Assembly: GCA_014529385.2 (NCBI GenBank)
Contig: CM043945.1
Span: 91,153,112 to 91,217,111, forward strand
Direction: 5' to 3'
DNA: 64,000 bases
Origin: Adiantum capillus-veneris
Lineage: Eukaryota; Streptophyta; Polypodiopsida; Polypodiales; Pteridaceae
The notes under the pieces are model-generated. The model saw nothing but the letters and a program-made list of their open reading frames with translations. It was not told where the DNA came from and ran no database searches. Numbering within the stretch: the stretch's first letter is position 1; the number at the start of each line of letters is the position of its first letter. Both the position numbers and the translations under genes were made by a program. Below, piece after piece: positions 41,560 through 54,117 of this stretch.

Positions 41560-41564
41560 AGGTG

Positions 41565-42077
41565 TATAGAAGCAGGCAGGTGGACATTAGAGTGCTTCAA
41601 CAACTGCTTGATGTAGGGTACATTAGGTACCGTCGGGGTGTGATGGTCATGGAATACAATCATGTCTTGTTGTGTATGTCCAATGGGTGCTCCATAGCAA
41701 TTTTAGATATTTTTATGTGCTTGATGATAGGTCCTTTTTTGTTTGTTAATTGATGATGATTGTGGAAAAAATACTCTTGCTTGGTGCAGATCTTGTCACC
41801 CAAGAACCATAATTATAACACAAACTATGCGCAGATGAGGCCATGCAGCCTTGATAGAAGCAAAAAATTTATTTGATGACATGAGAAGTTGGGTGCCGAG
41901 GATAGGTCATATGATGCCTCCCCTTGTCACTTGCTTAAATTAAACAAGGTGCGGGATCACGAGGGCCTGGCAATGGAAGGATTTGTGAAGGTGCTTTTAG
42001 AAAGTAGGAAGAGGAAGGTATCGGAATGTGTTTTTGGAGTTTAGTGGAAGCAGTAAGTAAATAATGGAGTGGTCTGA
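41565..42077. other. Flank between gypsy element and Helitron endonuclease
   Basis: No gene recognised. It is presumably the 3' part of the minus-strand Helitron, joined before the gypsy insertion to the sequence ending at 21972. I cannot identify a Helitron terminus in it. Confidence 0.35.
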
Positions 42078-42780
<703 letters not shown>

Positions 42781-44200
42781 GCTTGGTCTACTTTAATATG
42801 GGTGGAAGTTAATTCTGTCAGGAGGTAAAGGTTGTTGGGATCTCTTACCCGGGAGAGGGTAGTGTACACAATTCCATGACTCGAATGCTGGTTGGATCGA
42901 AAGCCAAGGTGTCCAGTGTCAAGCCTTGTGCACGGTGTATGGTCCTAGCAGGTGCAGGTTGAATTGGGAATTGTGTTCTAGTTATATTGTTTAGGAAGTT
43001 TTTTCCTATTTGAAACTCGCGTGCTATTTTTTGGATTGGTGTCCATTGTCTATCTATTGATGTAATGTATAGTTGTTGGTTTTCATATCTAGTTTTTTGG
43101 CCTACTTTAGTGGTTTGAATCCAGATGGTTTTTGTCATGGATTTGTGTGTTGCTGATTTAAATATACCGTCGGCTCCATTGACTAGGCCATCTAGAATGT
43201 CAATATTTCCAGCACAAAGCTCTACAATTAGGCCTGGTTTTAAGTGAAGTTTTTTGTGAAGACCTTCTGTCAACTTTGGATCTATCGTATTTGAATAGTT
43301 TTGCTACAAGTTTTTGCCCTTGTGTCTTGTGCTTCAATAAGTAGTGGTGTCCCTATGGTAGTGTTGAAACTATGTTGGTTTTGCAGCAGCAATCTTTATC
43401 TTTTTTTGCATAGTAAAGGTGGGACACCATGGCTGGATGAGGTACTATGCGCATGTAATGCATATTGAGGAACAAAATGTCTTTGTTGGTGTGTTTTGAA
43501 ATGCATATCGTGTTGAGTATGTCGATGAATGTCTTATTAATTTGTCTCATGGTGATTGTTAACTCATAGCACTTTATGTGGTCATGCCAGAAAGAGGGTA
43601 AGATAGCTTCGAGAAACTGAGGTTTTCTTAGAAAAAATCCAAGAGTCGCGTACTGGACTAGCTTGGCGAAGATCACCGCATAAGAAAACATCAAGACCAC
43701 TGAATGGAAGGTTGTTGTTGTTTTTTATTGCACGCATGCAAGAGTCTACCATAGCGAAGATGTTGGTTCCAATCAAGGAGCCTCTTCATTGAAAACGGCT
43801 AACTGTAGGTCTTGATAAAGCAGTCGTAGTTTATTCAGCCTGTGAAGCAATGATGTGAGCAGTGGCAAGTGGAGGGCCAAGTGGATAGTGGTTCCACCAA
43901 TGTTAAAATCAGCCTTACCCGTGTATGTCATTAGCAAAGCTTTTGTAGTTGTTGGGCTGAATGTGATATGTGGCTATAGAAACATAGAATCCCTTGGACA
44001 ATCAAAAGAAGGGTGAAAGTTTTGCTTGTGTCTACACCTCTAGTTAGGAAAATGTGGACTGGTTCTGTGGGAAATATATGTTTCTTCAGCATAATATCAT
44101 CGAATATTAGCCTTTGTTGTGCATTAAGCAGTAAAATGTTTTGTAATACATATCGTTTGGTTGGAGCAGCATTTTTATGGCTGGTATAGTGTGTGTATGC
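42781..44200 (-). pseudogene. Pif1-type helicase of the Helentron
   Basis: Motifs in order on the minus strand: a damaged Walker A (FLTRGVDTSKTFTLLLIVQG, about 44010-44070, the usual G-A-G-T-G-K altered), Walker B region GLDVFLCGDLRQASPVRDSW (43640-43700), CYELTITMRQINKTFIDILN (43510-43570), ARTIHRAQGLTLDTLAFDP (42890-42950) and YTTLSRVRDPNNLYLLTELT. It would unwind DNA during rolling-circle transfer. Several frame changes separate the pieces. Confidence 0.9.
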
Positions 44201-44378
44201 AATTGGCGGTGTTGCATATTTATGTCTTGTGTGATGTCAACATGAAGATGGGAGGAAATATTAGATAGTGTCGTAGATGTTGAGGGTGAACAGTGCCTAA
44301 TGAGTTGGTGTTAATGTTGTCTTTCAGTGTTGTGGTTTTGTTGTATTTAGATTCATTTATATCAATGATAGGTTTATT

Positions 44379-45062
44379 CTAATTGTATACATCTTTCCAT
44401 GTGAGTCCATTTGTTAGATGTTGAGTTTCATTATTTATCCTTGGTAGAAATAGAAGACATTGTTCTCTATAATAATTATCTGGGTTCTTTGCGGCATTAT
44501 ATTTGACATATCGTATAATTTTTGGTTTGGTACGTTTTTTGTATGCGTTTCTTGTTGTAGTGTATGTGGAGGAAAATTCTGCAAATGATATGGCATTGAG
44601 CTGGGTAGGACGTGTACAGTATTTGTCTATGCTTGTCTCATAAAAGATTTTTGTGATAGACGGGTCTATGTTTTGGAGGATGTGTTTTTGCTTGAGAAAC
44701 ATTGTTCTCTCTTGGGGAGGGTTTGTGTTTATGAATATAAATTCTCGAGTTGCATTGTAGAGAGGTAGAGAAAGTGCAATATATACTGCTTGTTGTGAGC
44801 TTATTTGTTGTGTGTTTAGTATTGTGTTTCCTATTTTTTGAATTCTATCAAATGTATTTGCATTGTTTTGAATGCAAGAGTCAAACTGTTCTTTGATTTC
44901 TTCAATGAGTGTGTCATCAAATTTTGTTATATATGAGGTGCAATAAATAGTTGCTCCGTGTGCATTTAAAATGTATTGTATATCTGAATTCACATCCCAA
45001 AGCTTTAAAATGGTTGGATTGAAATTATTTGTGTAGATATCTTTGATATCTCTTTTCAACAA
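44379..45062 (-). pseudogene. Helentron Rep, two-tyrosine region
   Basis: 227-residue open piece. NPTILKLWDVNSDIQYILNA leads to IYCTSYITKFDD, the two-tyrosine catalytic motif (Tyr-x3-Tyr, about 44920-44950) that cuts and joins single strands. The rest (EREFIFINTNPP-like region, RYVKYNAAKNPDNYYREQCL) matches the stretch between Rep and helicase in Helitrons. The best preserved part of the element. Confidence 0.9.
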
Positions 45063-45088
45063 AAGTGTTGGGCATGAGATTGTGGATG

Positions 45089-46208
45089 CTATAGCTTGAA
45101 TGTAATATTTGCTTTATAATCTACTAGTAATAGATTATCTTTGATTTGTTTGTGTCTCTCTTTATTGTATTGGATAATGTTATGTTGAGAACGACAAGGT
45201 TCTAAAATCATAGTGAAAGACATCGGGTAGCGGGGAAAGTCAAAGCGGCATCCCTTGCGTTTTCTGAAGCAAGACTTCTTATGCTTGTGTGTTTGAATTT
45301 CTTGTAAATCTACAGGAAGACGCATGAAATTAGTTGTTATGTACTTATCAAGGAAATCCACAACATCTTTGTTGGGATCTTTCCCATAGATAGGAGCATT
45401 TTCTATCCATAGTAGTCCATGATCATGATGGCTACCTCGGCTATGAAACTCGGTTACGAAAAAGTAATCTTTGAGTTTTCCTAATATGGTTGCATCTTTG
45501 GCTAGCAATTTCTTCATCCCGTTAAACCGGTTCAAGTAAAAGTGGATTGTTGCTACAGCCTTTGTTTGTGTGCTTGCACTCAAAATGGGGTTGATCTTAG
45601 CAAGTGCTCTAGTCAAAGGTTTCCAACGTTTCTCAGTCGCAAAAAATGTGACGAAGTCCGAGCTGTCAAATCATAGCGAAGGTGTTTTTTTTCAATTTTT
45701 CCTTGTAGTCAGATGATGTTCACAATGCCTCAAAGTCATGATTTCCAAGTTGGGAATACAAGACCTTCTCAATGTTAGTATCTCCAGCAACTTGTCCGGC
45801 CACTAGTGTATTGTGATTTAGCTTGCCTTTGCGCATACGGATCCATATGGACCCTAGTATTTTTTGATTCATTACTTTGACTGTTTTGAAAAAAAGATTC
45901 TCTATATTTAGTGAGAATGTTCTATCATTGTGCATAAGTTCCCATTGAGCCACATGTTGGTATTTATGCTTAGCAAGTGTATGGTATTTACGGGACTCAC
46001 CGTAGAAAATAGTAGGGAAACTAAGTTCTTCATAGTATTCATCTTTGAAAATACTCAAAGGACTATTTCCCTCAGTAGGAGCTACAAAGAATATTTTGTC
46101 GTTGTGATCGACTACTTGTTGTGATGACTCAATTCCATGGAGCATGACATCTGTGGCTAGATCATCTTCTTCTGGTGGTTGATTATTGTCGGCAGAATCA
46201 TCGGGCAA
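45089..46208 (-). pseudogene. Helentron Rep, HUH nuclease region
   Basis: Two open pieces. The upstream one has HDNDKIFFVAPTEGNSPLSI, EELSFPTIFYGESRKY and NIENLFFKTVKVMNQKILGS, the conserved region before Rep. The downstream one has INPILSASTQTKAVATIHFY and FFVTEFHSRGSHHDHGLLWI, where H-D-H (45419-45430) is the metal-binding HUH motif, then CFRKRKGCRFDFPRYP. A stop near 45670 separates them. Confidence 0.9.
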
Positions 46209-46241
46209 AGGGCAATACAGACTATGGAAATGGCTTAGCCA

Positions 46242-46735
46242 CTAGTTGTTTAGAGTAATTTTTTCATTCTTGTATAAAGATGTTTGCAATAGCTGAGCAG
46301 TGGTTTTCATTGTAAGCAATGGCTGGACAAACCCGGAAAGGTAGCAATGATTGTATTGTAGAAAATGTTTAATATCCACTAGTATTGAGACTTCATCATG
46401 AATAAATATCGGTAGTATTTGTTGTGTTCTCCCCAAGGATGCCAAAACATTAACAATGCTACCTTATAATCCAAGTTGACCATCGTATGTAAGCTCCCTA
46501 ATTTTGGCAAAAGGTAGCCTGGAAGCACTGACAAGGAGGCTTTCTAAATGATTTAGCTTCTCTACTATAGGCAAGGGGAGGTTAAATCCTATGGAATTCA
46601 ATTGGGTGAGCAGTGCACCATGATCTTGCCTTTTATGGCCGCAAGAAGTGCCAACATAGTTTTCATGTATCTCGCTATTTCTAGACCTCCCAAGTGCCGA
46701 CCTATGCCCTTTTTGAGCTAATTGTGAAAAAAACA
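46242..46735 (-). pseudogene. Helentron N-terminal region
   Basis: HGALLTQLNSIGFNLPLPIV, SASRLPFAKIRELTYDGQLG, IVNVLASLGRTQQILPIFIH and LVDIKHFLQYNHCYLSGFVQ match the N-terminal region of Helitron proteins (PF.KI..L..GGQ.G..G.VVNV pattern). It runs straight into the TTAA target site at 46736. The same protein resumes beyond 48152. Confidence 0.8.
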
Positions 46736-48152
46736 TTAACACTAGGTTGGTAACCTAACAGAACATAAAAGTGTCCTTTCAGGGTTTTGAAAAAAACCTC
46801 CAAAATCATAGTAGATCCACTCATTTTGTAAAACCAATTCTATTGAACCCACTCCATTGTTGAAACCAATTTTGTTTCCATTGTTGAAACCAACTCTATA
46901 GAATCCAATCCATTTTCAAACAACCTCTCATGAGGTTACAGTTCAAGGCCTACTACAAATGGAAAAAATAAGAAACTTGTAAAATTTCTCATCGTTTGGT
47001 CACACCAAGCCTCCAAAGTTGATAGACCATTACATTTTCATCAAAACAGTCATTTCTTACGCTTTGTTGCATAAAATTAAGATTAGGGATTTTTATAGGA
47101 CTTGAGATAAATTCCCTAGTTAACTTCAATGGGTTGGTGATTAGAACATATGATTGCTTCTCACTCACTATTTTTTGTTTTGCCAAAAGAAATAGGTACA
47201 ACAAAGTTGAATTTTTATCATTCTGCAAACCTATCATCAAAGTTTCTATAGCCACGCTCAATACAAATAATATATGCATGTTTTCTTAGTTCCCTATTGT
47301 TCTTTAGGTTCATAAGGAGCCATGGAGCATGTCAAAAGAATAATACATCTCTTACCAAGGGGAATCTTGGGGACAAAGATGAAGTGCTAAATACAGCAAA
47401 CATGAAAACACTAGGTTCAACATTATGAGTTGTAGAATCCCATAGAAACTATTCAATATCTAGCCAAATTTGATCATTATGACTAGATATGGTTACTACC
47501 TACAAAATGCATATAGTTGTCACAAGAAACTAACAATATTGAAAAAGATATATTTGATATACTAGAATGTTTCGTTTTCTTCTATAATTGAAAAAATCAA
47601 CCATCGTTGTCTACTATGCAAAATAGGGTATTAGGTGCCCTAAAACTCAAGGAATATTAGCTTTATGTTACAATATGCGACATAGAAAATCAAAACTACA
47701 TTTGGATATCATGAAAGCCACCAAAAAAATCATAGAAGAGCTAAAATTGGCTAAGAAACAGGATTTGACAATTTTTGTAATTTAGTCATAACTTACAACT
47801 TTAACATTATTTCTCCCTAGAAGCATCAGGACATGTTGAGGACTACTAAAGATAGTTCTCTAGCATTATAGACCTCACAAACATGAATTCTAAAGTGGTA
47901 TAGTTGCAAAAAGTTGAAAAAAACCAAAAACAGGACCCGTTTTTTCACACAATTTAGGTTGTGAAATGTTGTGCAAGGACAAGGTTAAAGATGGAATTGA
48001 TATTCCAAACAAATGTCGAGTTTTTTTCAGCTCATGAGACAAATTTCTAGACAGATAGCACCTCAAAATCCATTTTGAAACTCTTGACATAATTCAAGGA
48101 AAATGGTCACTTAACAGAACATAAAAGTGTCCCATTACTAACCTAGTGTTAA
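46736..48152. mobile_element. 1.4-kb TTAA-flanked element with CACTAGG inverted ends
   Basis: Terminal inverted repeats CACTAGGTTGGTAA (46740-46753) and TTACTAACCTAGTG (48135-48148) differ at one base and are flanked on both sides by TTAA (46736-46739, 48149-48152). It sits inside the Helentron frame, which supports a real insertion. Both ends also carry TAACAGAACATAAAAGTGTC in the same orientation. The interior is AT-rich with no transposase; the 96-residue frame at 46989-47279 (-) is not recognised. TTAA targets are typical of piggyBac, while the CACTA-like ends are not, so the superfamily is open. Confidence 0.75.
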
Positions 48153-48260
48153 ACATCCACATTTACAACATTGATATATAGGAACATCATTCGCTATTTC
48201 TATGTACTGTTGTATAGCTTTGTTTGATGGGGAGGCTTTGTTCAATGTTTATGTTTAAGG
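48153..48260 (-). pseudogene. Helentron N-terminal zinc region beyond the insertion
   Basis: The minus strand reads AIQQYIEIANDVPIYQCCKC followed by GC right up to the TTAA. Helitron N termini have an aromatic residue and C-x2-C pattern at this place. It shows the host frame on the far side of the insertion. Further upstream reading is lost in poly-A/T. Confidence 0.55.
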
Positions 48261-49009
48261 GAGCTGTGGGGTGTAATTGTTTTTTAAGCTTTTTTAATTT
48301 TTGTTGTTATTGCACCCATTTCCAGGATGGTCCTATCACCCAAGCAAGCAAATTGCCTCGTGATGGAGGCAGGGAGTTCATTCAATTGTTTCTGAAGAAG
48401 CAAAGCTTTCAATGATTCCGTTTCTTCTTTCTCCCAGGTACGATACTTGCATTTTTGCGATCATCGGTTGCCCCCCAAGTAAAAAAACAAGCGACCACTT
48501 CTATCAACAATGATGATTTTGTGCAATGTTGTTGGATTAGCTCCATTATTAAATGTTGTCGTTTTGGGTGAAGTTATTGGCACACCGTAAATATGGACAT
48601 CACATGCAATATTAAATCTAAAGGAGAATACATGGATAATATCACAAGCGCAATACCAATAGATGATGTGTGGCTATTCAATACTTGGATCAAAATGGAA
48701 GAATCATGTCTACTGGAAGACAAATGTGCCAAAGAAGGTGTCATCATTGGCGTTTTCTCGAACGATACTCTCACCGTGTCTAGCATGATATTGTTAATTT
48801 TTTGCAATGACAAGCGTGACTGTATTATTTTATTGAGCACGAGGAAAACATTATTATTCCATGGGTGACTAGCTAGGAAAGCACTATCGATATCATTCTG
48901 AATGAGCTGTTCAAAAGATGCATTTTGGTTGCTTGAGGAACCCATGTACATGCAATTTCCCCCCCCACCCCCCTTGGGCTATGGGGAGGGAGGAAGACAA
49001 GCAAATGAG
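48261..49009. other. Region without recognised gene
   Basis: Open stretches exist on both strands at 48574-48951, overlapping each other, and neither resembles a known family. It may be upstream Helentron sequence. A short C-rich patch precedes the microsatellite. Confidence 0.3.
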
Positions 49010-49010
49010 A

Positions 49011-49036
49011 CACACACACACACACACACACACATT

Positions 49037-49068
<32 letters not shown>

Positions 49069-49079
49069 GAGAGAGAGAT
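49011..49079. repeat. Compound (CA)n(GA)n microsatellite
   Basis: About 24 bases of CA followed after two bases by about 42 of GA with one interruption. Confidence 0.95.
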
Positions 49080-49299
49080 GGGAATTTACAAGATGAGTAA
49101 TGGATGAAAGCAATATAATATAAAGAGTGTTTTTTTGCATGGAGGTGATGGAGCTTCAATGTTGTAGAGGAGGAGTGCTACTTTGTCTCTTCGACAAAAG
49201 ATGTGACAAGGCCTAACTTGTTGACGGTGAATTTGCCAGTTCGGGCAAGGGAGTCTAGCAGCTCACGTGCATCCACTACATCAGAAGCATATAAGTCAA

Positions 49300-50068
49300 A
49301 TTTTTTTTGTCAAGATGCAATAATTTGTTGACTATGTCATCCACTAAGGAAACGCCAATTGGGGAAGCTTTGTTGGTCAAAATATTTCCTTCAAGCTTGG
49401 GCACCAAAACAACAGTTGTAGATTTTGAGCAGAAAGAGCAAAAGTCTACCTCTTATTGATGATGAATCTTAGTATATTTGCATTGACCGCAAAAAACGTT
49501 CCACCAAAATTTAGTTCACATTCACAAAGTGCAATGTGCTAGTCATCTATTTATAGCCACTTGACAAGTTAGAGCTTTCTTGAGCTATTACGATGAAAAA
49601 GGAAAAGCAAGATCAATACTTACTTCTTGATTGTGACCGACATCAAGAATATGGGCCTTATATGCTTCCTCCAAATGATGCTTGAGATGAGAGCTTTTGA
49701 CGCGTGCTAGGATAGTAATATCCAAGACTGAGAGTGTATTGCTCCAGCCTGTGAAGGAACCTATGTTTTGTTCAACAAACATAGGATGCACATCAGTCTC
49801 AAGAGCACGAAAGATAGCGTGGTAGTCATCTTTGCGTGCATTCACGAAGCTAAGCTATGATGGCAAGAGAGGTAAAAATACTAGAAAGCAACAAATCTAT
49901 AGAAGGGCAAAGATAAGGAAGTCTTACAGTGGCACGATCCTCAGCTACTGGCCCATCCGCAACAACAAGATCACCTTGGGAAAGAGCAGCTTTTGAAGTG
50001 CTAGCATGGCCCTGTATAACAACAAAGGCTACTGTTCCAAAGTGCGTACGAGTGCCTTGTGCATGCAA
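49300..50068 (-). pseudogene. Coding relic with paired C-x2-C motifs, possibly RPA-like
   Basis: Minus-strand reading: RTHFGTVAFVVIQGHASTSK, LSQGDLVVADGPVAEDRATV, then NARKDDYHAIFRALETDVHP and LSVLDITILARVKSSHLKHH (49588-49845), and in broken frames CGQCKYTKI..VDFCSFCSKS with VPKLEGNILTNKASPIGVSL. Two C-x2-C pairs ~14 residues apart are seen in zinc ribbons such as that of RPA70. Plant Helitrons often carry RPA-like genes and this lies upstream of the Helentron on the same strand. The RPA idea is weak; family unproven. Confidence 0.35.
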
Positions 50069-51840
50069 GGACTATGCCTCATCCAAAAATCGACACACTT
50101 TGCTCTCTGTGTAGAAACTAAGGTTGACTTCAAAAGGCCTTGTCTTTTCTACAACCGTGGAAGCGTTGAAGAATAGGGATCTTAGGATCAATAAGGGAGA
50201 GGGATAGTATTGAACTATTTTTTGCAGCAGCAACACTACTTATATACTACAATCCTCCCTTGTCTTTCTCAATGTTCACTATGTCTTAAGGCTAACATAC
50301 TATCTGATCTTTTGAATGGATTTGGTGCATGTTTAGACACATGCAAGAGAACATCAAATTCAAAGGCATTAATGAAGTAGTGGACAAAGGTACACCAATC
50401 AAAAAGGGTACCCCCACTTTATCCATTCATACTCTTCTTGTCCATAGACTGTGCAATTTGAGGTGCCAAGTTAAGTTAGATCCAAGAGTATGTGTTGGTG
50501 GTCTAGGATTCCCACCATGCTCATGCTCATGTCCTAGTTTATTTTTCTCTGCAAGAGTTTACCTTATAGGATTTACTTCACACCTTGAGGGCAACAAAAT
50601 GCACGTGTCTACGTGGTTAGATCATCACGCTGTCAAGGCCCAAGTGGTGAATTTGAATTGCAGGGGTGCATTGACCTCACTTGTTTTGTTGGACATCAAT
50701 CCTCCTCAAGGTGCACACGTGCCTTGCCTGACGTCGATCCCATGAGGGGGCCTTCATTCAATACCGCGTGCTCTTTAGTCACGTGGGACGGAGAGGGGAC
50801 CTTGTTCAAAGGGTGCCAAGTTGCCGAGCATTGACTCTCTGTTAGGGTGAAGACAACCTTATCCGAAAGAAGTGGCATAGCCAATGTTCAAGAAAAGTGT
50901 GTCTCAACTTAGCCTTGAGCCAAAAAGAAGCCACTTGAGGGGAGGGGAAGAACGAGCTTAAAATACATGGAAAATAGTGTAATTTTGCAAAAATATCGAC
51001 TAGTATTGTAAAATTTTTGTATGTTTGTGAAAATGATTTTCTCCGAAGAGTAAACACTACCTTTTAAATGTGATGAGTACAATATCCTTTGTTTAATGTA
51101 AACAAGGCACAACCTTTGGACTCAATTACTGTCTTTTTTAAAACAAGAAAAGTCTTATTTGTGAATGAGTTCTTGAAAGGAAAACAAGCGCTATCGTCGA
51201 AGGTGACTCAAATTTCAATTTTCTAAAGCTCAAAACCTTCTAATGTGCCTACTTAAAATGTTTTGAAATAATTTTCTTTTTTTTTGAGATTGGGGAGATC
51301 TAATGTGCTCGTAATTTCCATTAGGGAGAGTCGTTGGGAAATCTTTCTTGGTTCACCCCTTGTAACCACGATATCTCATGATTAAGGTTTCAAAAATTTC
51401 AATAGAACTATCCAAAAAGGTTTCCCTATGATATAGGAACACTCTCCTAAGGTCAAAACATCAAAAAGCAACCATTTATGCACTCAAAACAACAGATTTA
51501 GCTCGGAAACAGGCCATTGTGGACCACATAAAAATTGAGAATTACACTTAACTTAAAGAGCACAAGACAAGGAACACAATGCCATTGTTGAAAAACAAAA
51601 TGGGATACCAAAGCTTGAGCATGATTAGCTTCAAGCAACACTTACCAAGGGTTATTTGATGCCTCTACGTCTTCAAAAGTTATGATGCATGTAAATATCA
51701 TCTTGAAAATATTCACTAGCATTTGGCAGGAAAGATCGGGAACATCCGCATTTGAGTGATCACTACGTATAGAGTGTGCACCATATACAATTTTGTTGGC
51801 CTATAGTTGTTAATTGGATTTGATAAATTTGGATAGTTGA
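50069..51840. other. Region without recognised gene
   Basis: Several short unrelated open stretches (for example 50329-50745, +) with no known motif. I see no repeat structure or RNA gene. Confidence 0.3.
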
Positions 51841-53060
51841 GCACTGATGGTCTCCTACTTTGCTATGTCTCATAACTCTCCTGAGGTGTTATGGCACACT
51901 TTGATAAATTGTTTCATCATATGTGGCCTCTTTGAAAACTACTTATTGTGCCATAGAGGATGATTTTATATAATAGTGAGAACTTGGTCAGCTGAGACTG
52001 GCACATCATTGAAATCGCATTTTCGGTTTGACTGTAGTGTTGTTAGGAGCTTTATTTTCCACAATAGATCTTCTTGCTTCATAAATGGCATTAGAATCAT
52101 GTTTTTGCCAAAGTCCTTGACCACTTTGTCGGGATTTATCATCATTAGAGTAGTGGATCTAAGACCTTAAGCTCACATAGTATAAACTTCGTGTGTGACA
52201 AGTCTGGAATCTATTCTATCCACTTCTTCATTTCCACTCTGACATCTATTAGCTCTCCAACCTCCTCAAAATCATGTAGCCCACCCTCAGTAAATGTATT
52301 TGCGAGATCTACTAGGGGAAGTTCAACCTTGTCATCTCCACCACTAGTTTTGGTGCCTGTTGAAGCTGGTACTACTGTTTTTGCTTGTAAGGCGCTAATT
52401 GCCAACTCTTCTCCTCGAAGCTCTTGTGTATGTCTTACAGCTTGGGTGACTAATCTTGTAGATCAAGGAAGTAGCCTTCTGCTTCCCTTGTCACTCATTC
52501 TAGTACTTCTTGCAGGTTCTTTGTGTCCTCATGAAGGCCTTCTATTTGCTATTGTAGCCTTGCACTCTCTGCCTTTGCTGCATTTGCCTGCTTTTGGGCA
52601 TCTTGAGCATCTAGATTGCTAAGTTGATAATGCTTGTTGGCATTTGAATTAAAGTTTGATCGCTTCTAGATGATCTTCTAGGTCAAAATCACAAATCAAC
52701 CTATCCGTGTCTTCAATCATACCTCTTGAGTGTGATACTGGGCCTCTTTCTTGATTTGTTTGTTGTTGAGAGGTCCCAGGTACGAACTCTTTGCTTTGTT
52801 GTTGACTAGGTGCATGGTGGTGTGGGTCTTCTTGCACAACCTCCTTTTGTTTTATTTGATCCTTCTCTTGACCTTCAAATTTCTTTTCAAAATATTCTTT
52901 GACTTCATTTGCACGTGGTGATGTTGTCAATCTTGGGGAGAACTATTGTTCCGTCTTGATAGGAGTGTCTTGATTGTTGTCAGCAGTTATCTCCTCTTGT
53001 GCCAGTTCTTCTTGTGTTGTGTCTTGGCCCTTGCGAGAGTCTAATGGAGAATCTATGCTA
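51841..53060 (-). pseudogene. Decayed Q/E-rich coiled-coil coding relic
   Basis: The minus strand reads KGQDTTQEELAQEEITADNN, EYFEKKFEGQEKDQIKQKEV, SQQQSKEFVPGTSQQQTNQE, then a helix DAQDAQKQANAAKAESARLQ and IEGLHEDTKNLQEVLE, with stops between. Further on, MINPDKVVKDFGKNMILMPF and KQEDLLWKIKLLTTLQSNRK remain open. Composition and order (acidic/Q-rich, then coiled coil, then globular) resemble the 3' ORF at 37159-40571, but no direct residue match convinced me. Confidence 0.35.
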
Positions 53061-53679
53061 CAAAATGGGAGCGCGATGTCCCTGCAAAATATAAAAATAG
53101 CGCACAATCAAAGATATAATCCACAAATCCAGGTACCTAGATAATCAAATGCATACAATCCATAGCAAGTATGATAGGAGAGAGGTAGAGTGCGGGAGAA
53201 AGAGAGAAAGCACATGCAGTGCACCTCCTAGATTGGAGTGCTACATTGGCTTGGTGAGAGAGTAGAGAGAAGAGGAGAAGAATAAACACATGTGCTGGGT
53301 GCAATCTCCCCCAGTGCAAGAGTGAGCATTTTCCTCTTGCACGTATTTACTTATAGATTTCTTGAATGCTCAAAATGAGTACAAACTGGTCGACCGATCA
53401 TAAATGGCCAAAGATCATAAAGAGCACTTGAATAATAAGATGTACATATGTATATCCGTTCACATAGACGTTAGCTCGATTAAGAATTTTTCACCTATCA
53501 GCTACACTAGATAATAAAATATCACTTCCATTACATACCTCTCTGTTAGAAAGCAATTGTCCTCGGTTGCAAAGTTGAAAATATGCAATCATACTTATTA
53601 AAAAAAATGGTTAGTACTATGTGTTATAAGTAGCACATATTGAAAAAAAGATCACAAAATTGAATAACATCACTTATGC
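53061..53679. other. Region without recognised gene
   Basis: AT-rich sequence up to the CACTA terminus; nothing recognised. Confidence 0.3.
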
Positions 53680-53840
53680 CACTACAACAAAAAAGGGGCC
53701 TTCGACGCAGGTTTCGACGCACCCCGTCGAAAAAACCATCGATATACGTGTTCATACAAAACCGTCGCTATATGCATCGATATACGCATCGAAATGTAAT
53801 ACTATCGACGCATATTTCGACGGGCTTAGCAACGCATATA
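53680..53840. repeat. CACTA terminal and subterminal repeats
   Basis: The terminal inverted repeat starts CACTACAACAAAAA. It is followed by at least six direct or inverted copies of the word TTCGACG/CGTCGAA or its CATCGAAA and TCGATATACG variants, the usual transposase-binding zone of CACTA elements. Confidence 0.85.
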
Positions 53841-53864
53841 GTGACGACCATAACAGAAAAAAAA

Positions 53865-53952
53865 TTCTTGGGCAGAGGACAGGCAGCCTGGCCTGTGCCC
53901 AGTGAAAAGATGGACACAGCCACAACCAGACTGCCTGTCCTCTGCCCAAGAA
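53865..53952. repeat. Perfect 22-bp hairpin near the CACTA end
   Basis: Left arm 53865-53886 (TTCTTGGGCAGAGGACAGGC..) and right arm 53931-53952 are exact reverse complements around a 44-base loop. Any transcript would fold into a stable stem. Confidence 0.9.
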
Positions 53953-54117
53953 AGTGAGTAGCACCAAAATCAACCGTGCTTCCGCAGAAATTTCGGCAGA
54001 GTTCCCTTCGTTTTTACATAAACTTTTTTAAAAAAAACCATATCATGTATACGCCTCCTACATGCTATCCATGTCGGATCTCACATGAGATTTAAGGCCA
54101 ATGAAATGAACTTTGTG

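Noticed and set aside
46736-48152. Ordinary CACTA element because of its CACTA ends
   Set aside because: The 3-bp flanks are TAA and TTA, not a direct repeat; TTAA on both sides fits better, so the superfamily is left open.
48574-48951. Protein gene on either strand
   Set aside because: Both strands are open over the same bases, neither shows known motifs, and there is no supporting context.
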